Below are positions 25,187-38,574 of a stretch of 64,000 bases of DNA, one piece after another. The stretch comes from Gnetum montanum (lineage: Eukaryota; Streptophyta; Gnetopsida; Gnetales; Gnetaceae), in contig MNCI01003349.1 of assembly GCA_015680685.1 (NCBI GenBank), positions 64,049 through 128,048 of the forward strand, given 5' to 3'. Under the pieces are notes generated by a model that was not told the origin of the DNA, did no database searches, and saw only the letters and a list, made by a program, of their open reading frames with translations. Made by a program: the position numbers and the translations under genes. Each line of letters starts with the position of its first letter. The stretch's first letter is position 1.

Positions 25187-26209
25187 TGTTCAGGGTTTCT
25201 GTGTATCAAACAGCACCACAACCGCCCACACTCAGACTCAGACTCAAACTAAGACGGAGCATATCCACTGCTGCATCTGCTGTCAAAATTATCCAACAAA
25301 TCCACCGATCACGCTTTTCGCTTCAGCCGTGGCTCTCTCCTCTCCTCTCCTTCTGCTTGCCGGCCAATACGTCAACGTCAATATCAAAATGTGAGTGAAC
25401 GAACACGCTGCCGCAGAACGCATACACTCACAGTCACGGGAAGCAACGAGGGACAAAGGCAAAGGCAAAGGCAGGACATAACACAGGAAGAAAGGAAAGA
25501 TCACCGCCTGCAACAACAACAGCAACTACCACACAGCAACCTTGGTATCGTATTATTATTCTTATTATTACTACATGATAGGGTAGGGGCAGGAGCTTGA
25601 GCTTGAGCTTCAGTTGCAAAGTTTACTCCATGTCTGCCAGTTGCAGGGGCGAGCATGGACAATGCACATGGACTTGTCTAACAATAATCATACTAAGATT
25701 GATCATCATCATAATGAAAATGTCAGTGTAGACGCTCCCAACTGCCCAAACGAAAATCACTGCGTTTCCGTCTGTGTAGGCAGCGACAAATCTACGGAAC
25801 GTTCATCAATGATGACAGGATTCATACCATCCGTATCTATGAACAGATCAAGGATTGGATGAATGGCATTCAAGATGGATGGATGGATGGATGGGCAGTT
25901 TGACCCAATCACAAGCGCAAATATCGGAGCAGGAGCAAGACTAGGACGCTGAGAAAAGCAGGGCAAGCGTTGTCGTTTTTGGTTTTTTTTTTTTTTGTTT
26001 TTCTATTTATGGTGGGTTGGGTTGTTCATGTTTGGATTTGGCAAGGCAGGAAGAAAGTCCGCCTCCGCCCCCGCCGAGATGAACGGCCGTATTTTTGTCA
26101 ATCTCCATTGACGAATGAACCGACCGCTAACGTACATAGTGGCACACGTGGCCACTGGAGATAGCGTCGGTACACATAGTCAACCCTCTCTATTTTCGTC
26201 CTCGTTTCT
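25187..26209 (-). promoter_or_regulatory. Upstream region of the receptor-like protein gene
   Basis: About 1 kb between the gene start and the first retroelement remnant. It contains CT/CA-rich low-complexity sequence (25225-25260, 25330-25370), a GGAT repeat (25874-25895) and a T run (25983-25996). No convincing TATA box was found near the start; a CATAAATAG-like sequence lies near 26005 on the minus strand. Short frames here look like composition effects, not genes. Confidence 0.5.
26139..26155. promoter_or_regulatory. G-box/ABRE-like palindromic site
   Basis: GTGGCACACGTGGCCAC contains CACGTG with an ACGTGGC extension, and its ends are inverted repeats (GTGGC/GCCAC). Such cores bind bZIP/bHLH factors in plants. 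It lies about 960 bases upstream of the receptor-like protein start, so a role is only a possibility. Confidence 0.35.
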
Positions 26210-28838
26210 TGTAAAAAAGTTGAACTCATTCTATTCGTTCCATGTCTTTTTAGCCTCATGACTGATGATTTCCCATGGATTTAGGAAAAACATTATCAAG
26301 GTACTCAAATTCATCCTCATCGCTATGCTGTATGGTAGCCCACACAAATGATCTTTCCATTTTTTGTTCATTGTGGTAAGATCAAATTCTTGTAAAACCA
26401 CCGATCATTGTATGACATGGGGACCATCTATAAATTTATTCATTAAGAAATGAATTGCACTGTCAGCATGCACAATGATTAAGTATCCAAGCACATGGTG
26501 CCTAAATTTTTCCAAGGCATACACCACTATCATGAGTTCTTTTTTGGTGGTAGTAGTGTAGTTAAGTTGTGTATCCACAATTCTCTTGCTTGCACAATGA
26601 ATATAGTATGGTCACTTTCAATCATCCATTTGTGTAAGCACCACCCCCAAGGCATAGTTAGATGTCTCTATCATAATATGAAATGGTTTAAACCAATCTG
26701 GAGCATGTATAATTAAAGTTTCTATGGGTTTTTACTTTAAGTGATGGAATGCTTGTTCGCATTCATTGATTCATTGATCTCTATTAGCTCTTTAGTGATT
26801 TTAGAGAAATCTTTTATGAAGTGCCTATAGAAACCAGTATGGTCAAGGAATGACTTTACATCTTTGATAGTTTGAGGTTGTTTGGTTGTTCCTTGGATGA
26901 CTCTACTTTTTTAGGGTCCATCTTAATCCTCTTTCATAAAATCTAATGTCCCAAGACAATGCTATCTTGGACCATCAAGTGGCTCTTCTACCAATTGAGT
27001 TGCATCATCACCACACATCGTTTTAACACCTACTCAAGATGGTCCAATGCTTGTTTAAAATTGGTCCCATAGATGGAGAAGTCATCCATGAAGACGTCCA
27101 CATCACGACCAATTTGTTGTTAAAATATGCTTAGGACTATGCATTGGAAAGTTGCAAGTGCATTACAAATGCCAAAGGACTTCTTTTTATATGCAAAAGT
27201 CCACTAGGAACTTGTTAAAGTTGTCTTAGCCTAGTCTTTTGGTGCAATTTGAATTTTGTTATAACCGTGGTGACTATCCAGAAAATTGTAGTAATTATGT
27301 CATGTAATTGTATCCAATATCTAGTCCACAAATGGCAATAGAAAATGATCTTTAAAGGTAGCCATATTCAATAAACTAAAGTCTATATAGATCCTCCATT
27401 ATCCTCTTTTCTCTGGCATAATAATGAGTGGGCTTACCCACTCACTATCTACCACAAGATAGATGAATCCTACCTTAAGAAATTTTTCAACCTCATCTTT
27501 AACAACTTGCTTAAGCTTTGGATTTAGTCTCCTCTACAATTGCCTCTTTGGTTTGATTACAAAGTCTATATAGATCTAGTGTAAGCATATGCATGGATCT
27601 ATTTGGGTCAACTCATGATATAACCAAGCAAAAGCTATTGTCCATTTGTTCACAACTTTTAGTAACTTTCTGATGAGTGGCGAGGTACCCCTACACTCCA
27701 CCATACGAAATGAGCGTACACGCGCGATCCGGTCGAACTCCGCAGACTAAATGCCTTAACGCCACAAGAAACACTTGGGGTTAATCGTTCGTTGTCTTCC
27801 CAGGCTTGCTTGTAAGTGTCACGGTGTATGGTTAAGCAAGTCTGAGGTATGTNNNNNNNNNNNNNNNNNNNNNNNNNNNNNNNNNNNNNNNNNNNNNNNN
27901 NNNNNNNNNNNNNNNNNNNNNNNNNNNNNNNNNNNNNNNNNNNNNNNNNNNNNNNNNNNNNNNNNNNNNNNNNNNNNNNNNNNNNNNNNNNNNNNNNNNN
28001 NNNNNNNNNNNNNNNNNNNNNNNNNNNNNNNNNNNNNNNNNNNNNNNNNNNNNNNNNNNNNNNNNNNNNNNNNNNNNNNNNNNNNNNNNNNNNNNNNNNN
28101 NNNNNNNNNNNNNNNNNNNNNNNNNNNNNNNNNNNNNNNNNNNNNNNNNNNNNNNNNNNNNNNNNNNNNNNNNNNNNNNNNNNNNNNNNNNNNNNNNNNN
28201 NNNNNNNNNNNNNNNNNNNNNNNNNNNNNNNNNNNNNNNNNNNNNNNNNNNNNNNNNNNNNNNNNNNNNNNNNNNNNNNNNNNNNNNNNNNNNNNNNNNN
28301 NNNNNNNNNNNNNNNNNNNNNNNNNNNNNNNNNNNNNNNNNNNNNNNNNNNNNNNNNNNNNNNNNNNNNNNNNNNNNNNNNNNNNNNNNNNNNNNNNNNN
28401 NNNNNNNNNNNNNNNNNNNNNNNNNNNNNNNNNNNNNNNNNNNGCGGGGCGACGTGATATCGCGTACGCGATATCGCAGGAGAAGACGCGATATCGCGTC
28501 GGTCGCGATATCGCGGCCTAGTGTAAACCGCGTCTCATCACTTTCCTTTCTGTTCTTTGGTGAGATTGACATTGATAATTATTGGCTTGCCATTATCAAG
28601 AAAGACATATCCCAATGTGGTTGGTAAAGATTTGAATTCTAAGGGTTTCTATTTAAAGTGATCACGGATTTCCAACTCTCCCTAATTTATTTCTGCTCTT
28701 TGTAAAAGAGTTGGTTATGAATATGCTCCATTTCATCCATTTTATCAATATAAGCACTTATGAGAAGCTTTGCTAGTTCCATGCATATTGTTGAATCAAA
28801 GCTATTATGTGTTGTTAGCTAATGGGTACATTCCTATT
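26210..28838 (-). pseudogene. Element X: decayed polymerase (protease tail, RT, RNase H)
   Basis: Reads toward lower coordinates and is split by solo LTR K (27671-28540). 28838-28546 matches the protease-RT linker, including PIIINVNLTKEQ-like sequence just before the LTR. RT follows from 27670: PFVD...LDTIT, DSHHGYNKIQI (27265-27310) and the catalytic FMDDFSIYG (27075-27110). RNase H (about 26480-26600) has QLNYTTTTKKELMVVVYALEKF. Many stops and frameshifts are present. It is close to D, so polymerase-bearing relatives once existed here. No integrase or LTR of its own is left; the high-coordinate end is cut by the LTR of G. Confidence 0.8.
27671..28540 (-). mobile_element. Solo LTR K with exact 5-bp target duplication
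   Basis: The plus strand reads TGATGAGTGGCGAGGTACCC ... CGCGTCTCATCA. It is flanked by ctttc on both sides (27666-27670 and 28541-28545) and interrupts RT of element X. The inner 591 bases are N (27853-28443). The U3 end carries dense GCGATATCGCG motifs (28453-28516). With no internal region it is the product of LTR-LTR recombination. Confidence 0.92.
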
Positions 28839-29718
28839 TGATGAAGCATCGGTTGGATGTGTCAACACAATCAAATCGATGCAGTTGCATTGACGCATCG
28901 ATCCCGTCAACACATGTAATAACACATTGACACATACCTATCGACGCAATGTTTGTTTTCACTTATAAATACACGTGCTCTCGTTGTGTATTGGCATTCT
29001 TTTGTTAATAAAGTAGCCAAACTCTTGCAATTTTATTTCGAAGTCTTAGAGAACAGTCAATGAATGCCCACAGTGTGGATTTGAGTCAACTGTACAATGT
29101 CTTATTTGAGTGGCAATGTACTTGGACACATTCCATGAATAGTAATAAGATCGAGATTGATTCTTATCATTGCAGCACTTTGACTTAGATTAAATTTACT
29201 TTCCATGCAGTTTTCTTTTCATGTACTTAGTTAATATCTACATTTCATACTAGTTAATCAATTGGTAGAATGAGCACGACTAGTTTCAAGCGTAAACAGG
29301 TATTCGCTTGGTAATCTCAGCAGCATTATTTCTTGGTTCACCTAGTAACGTAGCACTTGGTAATCCCAGTACTAGATAGGTGGGTTCAGGATGTATATGG
29401 CAAGTTGGGAACAGACACTCATCACCCATAGGCTAGTTTAGACTTTATCTTTCTATTGTTAATTAGATTAAATAATTGATATCTCTATTATCGTTAGAAG
29501 TATCATAAGGCCAAAATAACATCAACAATCATATACCTCACTTTTAACTAAACCATACACAACAAAGCTATCACTAGTTCATGTGAGAAGATAATGAATT
29601 GCAATCAATGCTTAACGATCTAGATGCACAACTAGTTCCATCCATGAAATTCAACCAAATTGTGCATAAATGCTTATGATTTGTATGGTTGGGCATAGGA
29701 GCTACTTGCAGCTCATCA
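28839..29718 (+). mobile_element. Solo LTR F with exact 5-bp target duplication
   Basis: TGATGAAGCATCGG ... GCTCATCA, 880 bp, flanked by ctatt (28834-28838 and 29719-29723). U3 has TTGACG/CATCGATGC motifs, then TATAAATACACGTG (TATA box plus G-box, about 28964-28977), then conserved R/U5 with AATAAGATCGAG. It sits at the outer edge of the LTR of G. Confidence 0.9.
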
Positions 29719-29722
29719 CTAT

Positions 29723-30455
29723 TGATAAATCGAGTTTTCTATTGGTAATGATATTGGGCATCTGAAATCAAAGCCATGATATCGAATCCCAAATATCAAG
29801 GCACAAGATACAATGTCACATATCTGATACCATGGACATGTGTGGGCCTATAAACACAACACTTAGGCACATCGACCACACACAATTTCATTTCATAGTT
29901 AGTGAAATTTCATTAGTTTATTTTCTCAATTTTAGCACTTAGCACTTGGGAGTGTATGCTTGCAATGTAATGTTTAATAATTAAATGAAGTCTTTATTCG
30001 AGTGGAATGTACTTGGACAAGTTTCATGCATAGAAATAAAGATCGAGATTACTCCACATCATTACAACATCACTTAGTCTTTATTATTTACACTTAGAAT
30101 AATTTTACTACTTTGACTTAGCTTAATGTTTACTATTTTCTCTTGTTACTGATTTACTTTATATGCATGTTATCATTACTATTGTTAAGCGGAATGAGTA
30201 TGACTAATCTCGAACACTTAAGTGTAACTGCTTAGTAACCTAGTAGTACTATCACTTGGTACACCTAGTAGTGAGGTACTTGGTAATCCCAATAGTAGTT
30301 ACATGAAGTCCAAGGTGTGAACGAAAGGTTAGGACCAAATTCTCATCGCATAGGCTAGATTAGATTTGTTTACTATTACTTATATTTAGAAACCTTTACT
30401 CTTACCTTATGTTTTCTAGGAGGATCATGGCCAATACAACATCATCTATCATATG
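29723..30455 (+). repeat. 5' LTR of element G, first part
   Basis: Begins TGATAAATCGAG with scattered GATATC/GATATT motifs, then CCTATAAACACA (TATA, about 29849) and AATAAAGATCGAG (poly(A) signal region). It is interrupted after atatg (30451-30455) by element E and resumes at 59043. The joined order matches other family LTRs (...AATCATATG|CCTCACCATGAG...). Confidence 0.82.
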
Positions 30456-31402
30456 TGATGAGGCATTAGTTGGTTGTGTTGACGTAGCCTCTTTAACACA
30501 ACCACTTCGAGGCAATCACTTCAATGCAACTGCCTCAACGTAGTTGCTTCAACCTAGCCACTTTGAAGTAGCCACATTGACTAGGCTCCATCGATGCATG
30601 AAATGATGTGTTGACAAGGCCCTATCAATGTAGTGTCTATTTTTGCCTATAAATACATGTGCTCCCCCATGTATTGGCATTCTTCAGTCAATAAAGTAGT
30701 TGAACTCTTGTATTTTTATTCTGTAATCTTAGAGAATAGTTAGTGAGTCCCCATAGTGTGGATCTAAGTTAGTTATATGACATCTTATTCAAGTGGCAAT
30801 GTACCTGAACACATTTCATGATTGCAATAAGATCGAGATTGATTCTTATTCATTGCAGCACTTTGACTTAGATTAAATTTACTTTTAATATAGTTTATAG
30901 TCCATGTACTTAGTCAATATTTACATTTCCATGCACATTAATGAATTAGTGGAATGAGCATGACTAATTTCAAGCATAAACTCATATTCTCTTGGTAATC
31001 ACAACAATGTTATTGCTTAGTTTACCCAGTAGTGTAGCACTTGGTAATCCCAGTAGCTAATACGTGGATTCAAGACGTGTACAACAAGATGGGCATAGAC
31101 ATTCATCACCTGTAGGCTAGTTTAGACTTTACTTGCTTTGGCAAATTAGTTAAACAATTGATTTCTTTATTATCATTAGGAGTAGCCTAAGGTCGAAACA
31201 ACATCAAGAATCATATGTCTCACTTTGGACTAAACCATATGTGACAAAGCTACCACTAGTCCAAGTGGGAAGACAATGAACTGCGATCAAGGCATAACAA
31301 TCTAGATGCCACAACTAGTCCCATCGATAAAATTTAACCTAATCGTGCGTGAATGCTTGTAATTTGTATGGTTGGGCATAAGGGTTATCTAGCCACTCAT
31401 CA
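30456..31402 (+). repeat. 5' LTR of element E
   Basis: TGATGAGGCATTAGTTGG ... AGCCACTCATCA. U3 carries repeated TTGAC/CAAC motifs (for example GTTGACGTAGCC, ATTGACTAGGC, GTTGACAAGGC) ahead of CCTATAAATACATG (TATA, about 30649-30660). R/U5 has the shared GGCAATGTACCTGAACACA and GCAATAAGATCGAG. Confidence 0.9.
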
Positions 31403-31403
31403 T

Positions 31404-31421
31404 TGGCAGTGTTGTTGGGGA
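31404..31421 (+). promoter_or_regulatory. Primer-binding site of element E (degenerate tRNA-Asp-like)
   Basis: TGGCAGTGTTGTTGGGGA, one base after the LTR. Five differences from the tRNA-Asp complement, but the position is exact. Confidence 0.65.
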
Positions 31422-31610
31422 TGGTGCTAGTTATCTAGATTAGTTATATCATATATGATTGTTGTAAATGCATTAATAATTTATCTTTTAGAAAATATTA
31501 AGTCACACACACCATTAAATAAAAAAATGTCTCTTTCACAAGGAAGCGATAATGCATTATATGAAGAGAACATTCATTGGAGAACTAATGAGATATATAC
31601 TGAATAAAAT

Positions 31611-34202
31611 TTGAGTGACAAACCTCATGCTAGGGTTTCATATGTTCATAATCATCCTAACTATACTCAAGAACTACATTCACCTAAGGTAAATAATCCT
31701 AGAGGAGATGAAGTAAGTCCTAGGCCAAGGGAGGCCTCAAGGCCTAGGACCTCCTCAAAACCTAAAAAAGATAAATCAAGGGATCATGGGAAAAACTTTA
31801 AAAGCCATGGTAACTCTCCTAGTTTTTCATCTTCCTCTTCCTCTTCAATGTCTAGTTTTGATGAAGATGAACGTAGGTATAGAGATAGAGGTCCACTATG
31901 GGGTCGAAATAAAAATAGAAATCGAAACCAAGGGCAAAATCAAAGACATCAACATGAGCATAGACAAAATCATCACAATCAGACAAATAGAAATAGAAAT
32001 TTTTACTAACGAAGAACTCTTGTTGGCCACTAAGAGCATGACATAGATCACAAAGGTAGTAAAATACCCCAAGGCATCGTAAGGAAAGTCACATCAAAAG
32101 GTTTGATGTGAATAACATCCCTAAATTTGCAAGAGGCTATGAGTCAAACTCACAACATCATTTACAAGCCTTCCATGATGCTTGCATCTTACAAAACATT
32201 GAAAGTGGGTGGAAAAACCTTAAGCTCTTTCCTAGGACACTAATAAACAAAGCCAAAGTATGGTATAGATCGTTGAAACCAAATTCAATCCATCTGTGGT
32301 CCACAATGCTAGAACTCTTCAATGAGAAATACCAAACCTATGTGAGGGTGTCCAACCTAAGAAAATGAATCCAAGGATGGAAACAAGAACAACATGAACC
32401 CTTGGGTATGGCCCTAGATAGATACTATTCTCTACTAAATAGATTCGTAGGTCATGGTTTCTCTCAAGAAGAGCAACTTTCTCACATCATAGATGGGCTT
32501 CATATTCAAATGAGAGAGATCCTTGGAATGTATGCTCAAGGTCAATTATATGAACTAGGAACCCATAAGATCCAAAAGCTAATCAAGCATGTGGCAAAAG
32601 AAGAAGGAGAGCTATGTAAATGAGAGAATGTTAAGAAATATCACTAGGATCCAACTCTTCAAAAGAAAAGGGTCCATATCTATGATGAGGAAAAAGAGGC
32701 AGCTCTCAATAAGGTGATTTCACAACAAAACTTTTTCAATACAAAAGTCTATTAATGAGCTTATCAATGAGAATGGATAAATGAGAAAGTTACAACTTGC
32801 GTAGAAATCATAGAGGAGAGAGTAGTGTAAAACATATCAAGTGATCACAACAAAAGAAGAAAAAAGAACTAAGAGACATGTAAGAACACTGATTAGCAAA
32901 AAGGAAAAATAGCTTTAGAAGAAGAGGCTATAAACTCAACCACCAATGAAGATGATGGATGTGACATTTTTCTATATGACCATCCAAAGGGCTATTGCCT
33001 AGTCATGTTGCATCTACAGGAGTATTGGGCCTTTGCATTGAATCTAAAATTTGTACAAAAGTAAATGCCTAGGAAATTACCTTTCTCACAAGGTAATTAT
33101 AGACACACAAGGTAATTATAGGCAATCCTACAACCAACTATACCATCCTAGTGGGACTTCTTAGCAGGCTCAACACTATCATCCAAAGCAGTGGCAAAAT
33201 CAATAGTCATGGGGGAGGCCATCATCAAATTAGCACTACCCTTACTACCAGCTGAACTAGTACAGATATTATGTTCAACAACCTATTTCTCCAACTAGTT
33301 TCACTTCCTCTACCTCAAATCACTACTACCACTCTCTTGAATATCATCAACTCGCAACATCTTCTATGCATCATATTCTCAATATTCTTATATTCACCTC
33401 CACCATATATCACCTCCAACAACATAGGAAGGTTCAGCACCATGACATCAATGAGAAAATGCCACTTGTGTTATGAACATACACAAAAATGATAATGCCA
33501 GTAGATCTCCATCACAATCTTGGAAACATCCTTTCTTTAGGATGGTTTCCACACATAAGGAAAACACTCGTGGAACTACTAACACATCCAAACCAACATA
33601 GTGCCAATCAAGTGCAACACCCTTCCTTTCACAACCAATGTCCTCCAATCCTACACAAAGGCCAACATCCATCGTTACTCCAACATCTAACAAAAATAAT
33701 GAACCTATCATTGTGGAGAAAAAAAATAATCCATGCATCACTACTAATAGTAAAGGATGTAGTTGTGGGCTGAAAAATTCAAAATATTAACATAGCCCAC
33801 AACCAAAAGCAAGTGTGTGAGCAAAAACCAATCTATGTAGTAGCCACTAAACTAGAAGACATCCAGTGGCTTAAAAATGAGAATATAAAATTGTTTTGAA
33901 GATGCATAGAGGAAACTGATCCACTTATTAGTTCTAGACTTAAGAAAATAGACTAAAAAGAGGACTTAGATGCATATATCTTACACTCTGATTATACACC
34001 AGAAAAGGATATTAAACACGAAGACCTAGAAATTAAAATAGAAAATTAAGAAGAAGAAGCAAGCACATATGGATCCCCCAAAATAGAAATACCTTCAAGT
34101 CCAAATGAAGATACATCTTTGAATGATACAAACGAGACTATCACCAATGTTAGACGTGCTACCACATGATTAATTAAATCAGTAATGGTAATAGATGGGA
34201 AA
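31611..34202 (+). pseudogene. Gag of element E with protease core deleted
   Basis: 31611-32009 encodes a Ser/Arg/Asn/His-rich N-terminal part. 32108-32623 is the gag core (MNNIPKFARGYESNSQHHLQ, WYRSLKPNSIHLW, HGFSQEEQLSHIIDGL), followed by GCDIFLYDHPKGYCLVML (the Cys segment with one Cys changed). A Pro/His-rich tail follows (33100-33700). Near 33710 the sequence jumps to KNNPCITTNSKG, which corresponds to the region after the protease core in A and B (KVPCITYSDSEG); the DSGSG and GRAW motifs are missing. Multiple stops. The 3' end is cut by element D. Confidence 0.8.
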
Positions 34203-34207
34203 CTGGT

Positions 34208-35102
34208 TGATGAAGTGTTCAGTTGATGCGTCGACTAGGCTGCGTTAATGGAGCCTCATTGACGTGGCCACATTGATGTGACCCTGTCGACGTATCTGTC
34301 CATGTGTTAATGCAACCCCATTAATGCAAAGTCTGTCTCTCTCTATAAATATGTGTGCACTCGCAGCATTTATGACATTTTTTTGCTAGTTGTAGCGAAA
34401 CCCTTGCAGTTTGTTTTCATGTAAGTTAGAATATTTCCCAAGTGCTCACAGCAGGTGTGAGAAAGGTGTATGGCTCTTTATTTGAGTGCTAATGTACCTG
34501 AGCCCATTGGCATAAGCGGCAATAAAGACGAGCTTTTTGAATATTCCTTGCAGCATTTGGAGTTAATTACTTAAGTATTAAAACACTTTAATATTTCGAC
34601 GTTTTAAGCATTCCAAAGTCCTTTATTATTATCACTTTATGTTTATTGTCCTTTTCATATTTTATGAGAACCATAGGCATGACCATCTCGAACATACATC
34701 AAACACTTGGTAACCCAGGGATGCTTAATGTCTAGTAACCCAGTAGTGGTTAGGATATGCTCAGGATGTGCACGAAAGATGGGATAGATTGCTTATGTTA
34801 GGGAGAGTTAAGTGATAGAGTAGAATTATTACAAGTCACAAAACTTTCCATTTCCTACATTAAAAGAGTTAGACCTTTAAAGATAAAAAGAAAACTGATA
34901 AAAATCATTTGCCTCAATCTCACTTAACCATTGCTTTAGAATATCACAGGTGAGATTGGGAAGACAACGACTGTTCTAACTAAGGTTTTGCTGGCTAGAA
35001 TTCAGTGTACGTAAGTGCTTGCAGTCTGCGGAATTCAACTGAGTTGCGTGTGAATGCCCATGATTCATATGGTTGGATGTAGGGATACCTCACTGCTCAT
35101 CA
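34208..35102 (+). repeat. 5' LTR of element D
   Basis: TGATGAAGTGTTCAGTTG ... CACTGCTCATCA. U3 has TTGACGTGGCC, GTCGACG and TTAATGCA motifs before CTCTATAAATATGTG (TATA, about 34343). R has GCAATAAAGACGAG. Confidence 0.9.
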
Positions 35103-35103
35103 T

Positions 35104-35121
35104 TGGTGCCATTGCCAGGGA
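35104..35121 (+). promoter_or_regulatory. Primer-binding site of element D (tRNA-Asp-like)
   Basis: TGGTGCCATTGCCAGGGA, one base after the LTR. Three transition-type differences from the tRNA-Asp complement. Confidence 0.75.
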
Positions 35122-35267
35122 CTGTTAGTCTTACATGCGTTATCTACTCTTAGCGAGATCATCATTCACTTCATTGGAACGGACCCAGGATAGTGAAATC
35201 TATGCACGCTAGGTGGCTTAAGTAAAAGGATAAGGCACATCAATTTAGTTATTATCTAACATCACAA

Positions 35268-37772
35268 ATGTCTTCTTCTCATAGGCAAGATGGACCCAAC
35301 CCACCAGTGCCGCAAGAATGTCGGGTGATATACACACATCTAGACGAGTATATCCCCAACTTCAACTTTATCCTGCATCAAGATGAGCATCTACGATGGT
35401 AGGACATGGAGGGCAACATCATATTACCTCCTAATTGATCGGTTCCTAGAATGCTACTTCAAACTCTTGCCAGATTGGGCATTTAGGACTGTGGTGTGGA
35501 ATACATAATGACAGATCATGGCTACCGAGACTACCGTCCAAATGAGGCACAATGTGCACAGGACTGGCAATAGGCGGAACACCGTGAACACATAAAGGGG
35601 AAACAGTTCAGCAACCCTTTGTTCTTGTACGACTCACATGATGATGAGGAACCTATTTTTCACAATTCCCATTAGGCCGAACCTCCTCCAATGCATTAGA
35701 TCATCCAGTCCATCATTCAAAGTAAACAATCAAGCGATCGGGAGCCCTAGGATGATGAGGGATCATGCAAGAAAGATCATGGCAAAGAAAAAGATGGACA
35801 TGAAGATCGGGGTCGTCATCAGAGTAGAGGAGGAGATTGACGTTGGGGCAGTGGCAGTTCTCCTCCCTCTTCTCCATCTTCTCATTCCACCTTGTCTTCA
35901 CCAAGTTCTAACTTTGATCACAACCGTAGTAGGAAGGATCAGGGTGATGGTGATCGAAAAGACCAATGGGATTGTAAGAACCAATGAGGACGACATGAGG
36001 AAAAGCGTGACCAATCACATGAGTCTCATCATCAAGAAAGGAGAGGCAGTTGAAATTGCCACAGATGTCGTGATCATCAACAGGACTATGACTCAGATGA
36101 ACCACTGCTGGCTACTTGAAGCATGCTTAACATAGCCAAGGCGATTCAAATACCTAGTAGGCACTTGAAAGATAGTCAGATCAAGCACCTTGACATGAAC
36201 AATATCCCCAAATTTGAAGGGGGATATAATTGTGATCCACAGACTGACTTGCAAGGATTTCATGATGCTTGCATAGTACAGAATAGAGACAATGATTGGC
36301 AAAAACTCAAGCTATTCCCTCGAACATTCATCAAGGAAGCAGAAAGCTAGTACTGGTCTTTGGAACCAAAATCAATCAGATGATAGAGTACGATGCTGGA
36401 AATTTTCAATAATAAATACCAAGCCTACTCCAGAGTGGCTAATTTGAGATGACAGATTTAAGGGTGGAAACAGGATGGTCATGAACCCTTGGATGCAGCC
36501 ATGGGCAGATATTACTCATTGTTACACTAATGCCCTAGTCATGGCTACTCTTAGCGGGAATAGCTCCACCATATCATACATGGGCTTCACTTTGAAACAA
36601 GAAAGACCCTGGGCATTTACACTCAGGGAAAACTATCTAAATTAAGGGCCCATCAACTACAGTGCCTCATTGAGTAGGTGGCCAAAGAGGAAGGGGAATT
36701 AAAGAAAAAAGAAAATGTAGAAGAATATAATCAGATTCCTTCCATCCGAAAGAAGGAAGTCTGATTTTGTGAAGAGGAGGAAGAATCACCACTGGATGTA
36801 GTGGTGAATCGAAAAACCTTGCCCATACAAAAATTTGCCTCTAAAATTTTGACCAAGGTTGACAAGATGTGGGATTCTCTGGATGAAAGGTTCCAAAGTG
36901 TCCTAAAAATTACGAAGAAATCCAAAGAGCAAAATAATGATCGAGATTGACAGAAGAGAAGAGAAGCTGAACATGCCTACCATTAAGGTAAGGGAAAAGT
37001 TGCTGTAGCAGAATGGGTTGCAGACTTTGACATAGAGGAGGATGATGGATGTGACATATGCCAGTATGAACACCCTAAGGGGTGTTGCTTGGTGGTGTCA
37101 CATTTACACGAGTCTGGGGTGTATGCATTGAATCCTCGTTTGGCAAAAATGCAAACACCCCAAAGATTTCCTTATCCACAAGGCAATCCTAGGTAGTTCC
37201 AACAGGAACAAGGATATCCAAGTGAAGTGCCACCACAACCCTACAAGTATTACTAGCAATGGCAACATCCACAATTATGGGGGATTCCACCTCCAAGGCA
37301 GCAATACCCTTACCGGCAGCCAAATCCTGACGGGTATTAAGTTTAGCAACTAGTCTCCCCACGGGACTCTTTTAGTCATGCACCATTTCAAAATCATTAC
37401 TACCCCCCAGAATACTTCCCAACATAGTCTCCATCACTTAGGGGGGAGAACCCACATCTATACTATCCTCTGTCACCTTCTCTTGCCATACCTACTCATC
37501 AGCCCCCCACTCAGCTACCTCTTGCTCCACCTATGCAAGGAGAGATACCACCACAGCCACAATAATGTAATGCCACAAGGGCTATCAACTTACAACAAGC
37601 TTTTTAATTGAGTGGACCGGAATCAAAACCATAGAAACACCCTTTCTTCTGGCCCAATATCTCAAACATATCTTCACATTCACCTATGGCCAGTGCCTTT
37701 GAACCTCCAATCACATCCACCATTCAACCCTTCAAGCAACCTTCAATCCAAACATCCTCCAAAGTACAAACC
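35268..37772 (+). pseudogene. Gag polyprotein of element D, broken
   Basis: Starts ATG 35268 (MSSSHRQDGPNPPVP), followed by DEYIPNFNFILHQDEHL. An Arg/His/Asp-rich low-complexity part follows (35640-36100). The gag core (36190-36700) has MNNIPKFEGGYNCDPQTDLQ and EPLDAAMGRYYSLLH-like sequence. Next come the Cys segment CDICQYEHPKGCC (37053-37092) and a Pro/Gln-rich tail (37190-37570). Stops are frequent, mostly TAG or TAA in place of CAG or CAA. Confidence 0.82.
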
Positions 37773-38390
37773 ATGATGCTAACACGTGTAGTAATAGATT
37801 GGATAAAGGCAGGCCATCCTCCTTAGAAATTGACTGATCCGAGGAGTCCCCTCATATACCTTCAAGTGGCAGGAAACAAGCCATGCAAAGCTCTCTTGGA
37901 TTCAGGGTCAGGTGTCAATTTGATTTCACACAATATGTACAAGACTTGGAACCTGCCCCTAATGAAGAAAGCAAGATTCGGATTGAGTTAGTAGACCAAT
38001 CCATAACTGTTCCCTTGGGATTGGTAGAAGATATCATGACCATTGTTTGTGGGTGGTCCTATCCTGCTGACTTCTTAGTCATCCGGGTTGATAATTGCAA
38101 GGGGATTTTCCCAATCATAATGGGGAGAGTCTGGCACAACATGGTGGATGCACGATTGGGACTCCGAGATCTTTCCCTTTAAATTTCAAAAGAAAATCCT
38201 TTCAGAAAGATTGAGAAGAAGTGTGTCCCATGCATCACGTACAGTGACTTTGGGTGCAACTGTGTGCAGCAACTTTGGTCCACTAAGTGGACATCTATTC
38301 AAGCATGTAGTTGGTGTGCTGAAAAATCACAAATTCAACGATGTCTGTAGGTAGCAGCCATGAATCAGGAAGGCACCTAGTGGCTGACCG
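37773..38390 (+). pseudogene. Aspartic protease of element D
   Basis: Begins MLTRVVIDWIKAGHPP, with DSGSGVNLISH (about 37898-37930), LVDQSITVPLGLVEDI, CGWSYPADFLVIRV and PIIMGRVWHN. The frame changes around 37935. It would mature the Gag-Pol precursor. Confidence 0.78.
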
Positions 38391-38574
38391 CTGACTCTAA
38401 TAGCAACACTCTATGCATGGAACCATCTGAGGGCCTTGTATGTGCCTATATGGAAAGCATGGATGAATTGGAAAAGGTCCATCAACAAGTCTCCACTGTT
38501 GATGATAGTGATGATTGGGGAAAGCTACAGATCCCTAAAAGCTTTTAACAAGAGCCCCTAGAATTAAAAAATTA

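Noticed and set aside
25167-25862. Several short frames upstream of the receptor-like gene
   Set aside because: Low-complexity CT/CA-rich promoter sequence, overlapping frames on both strands, no recognisable family.
34037-34207. Protease remnant at the end of the E gag region
   Set aside because: The sequence aligns only with the variable tail after the protease; the DSGSG and GRAW motifs are absent.
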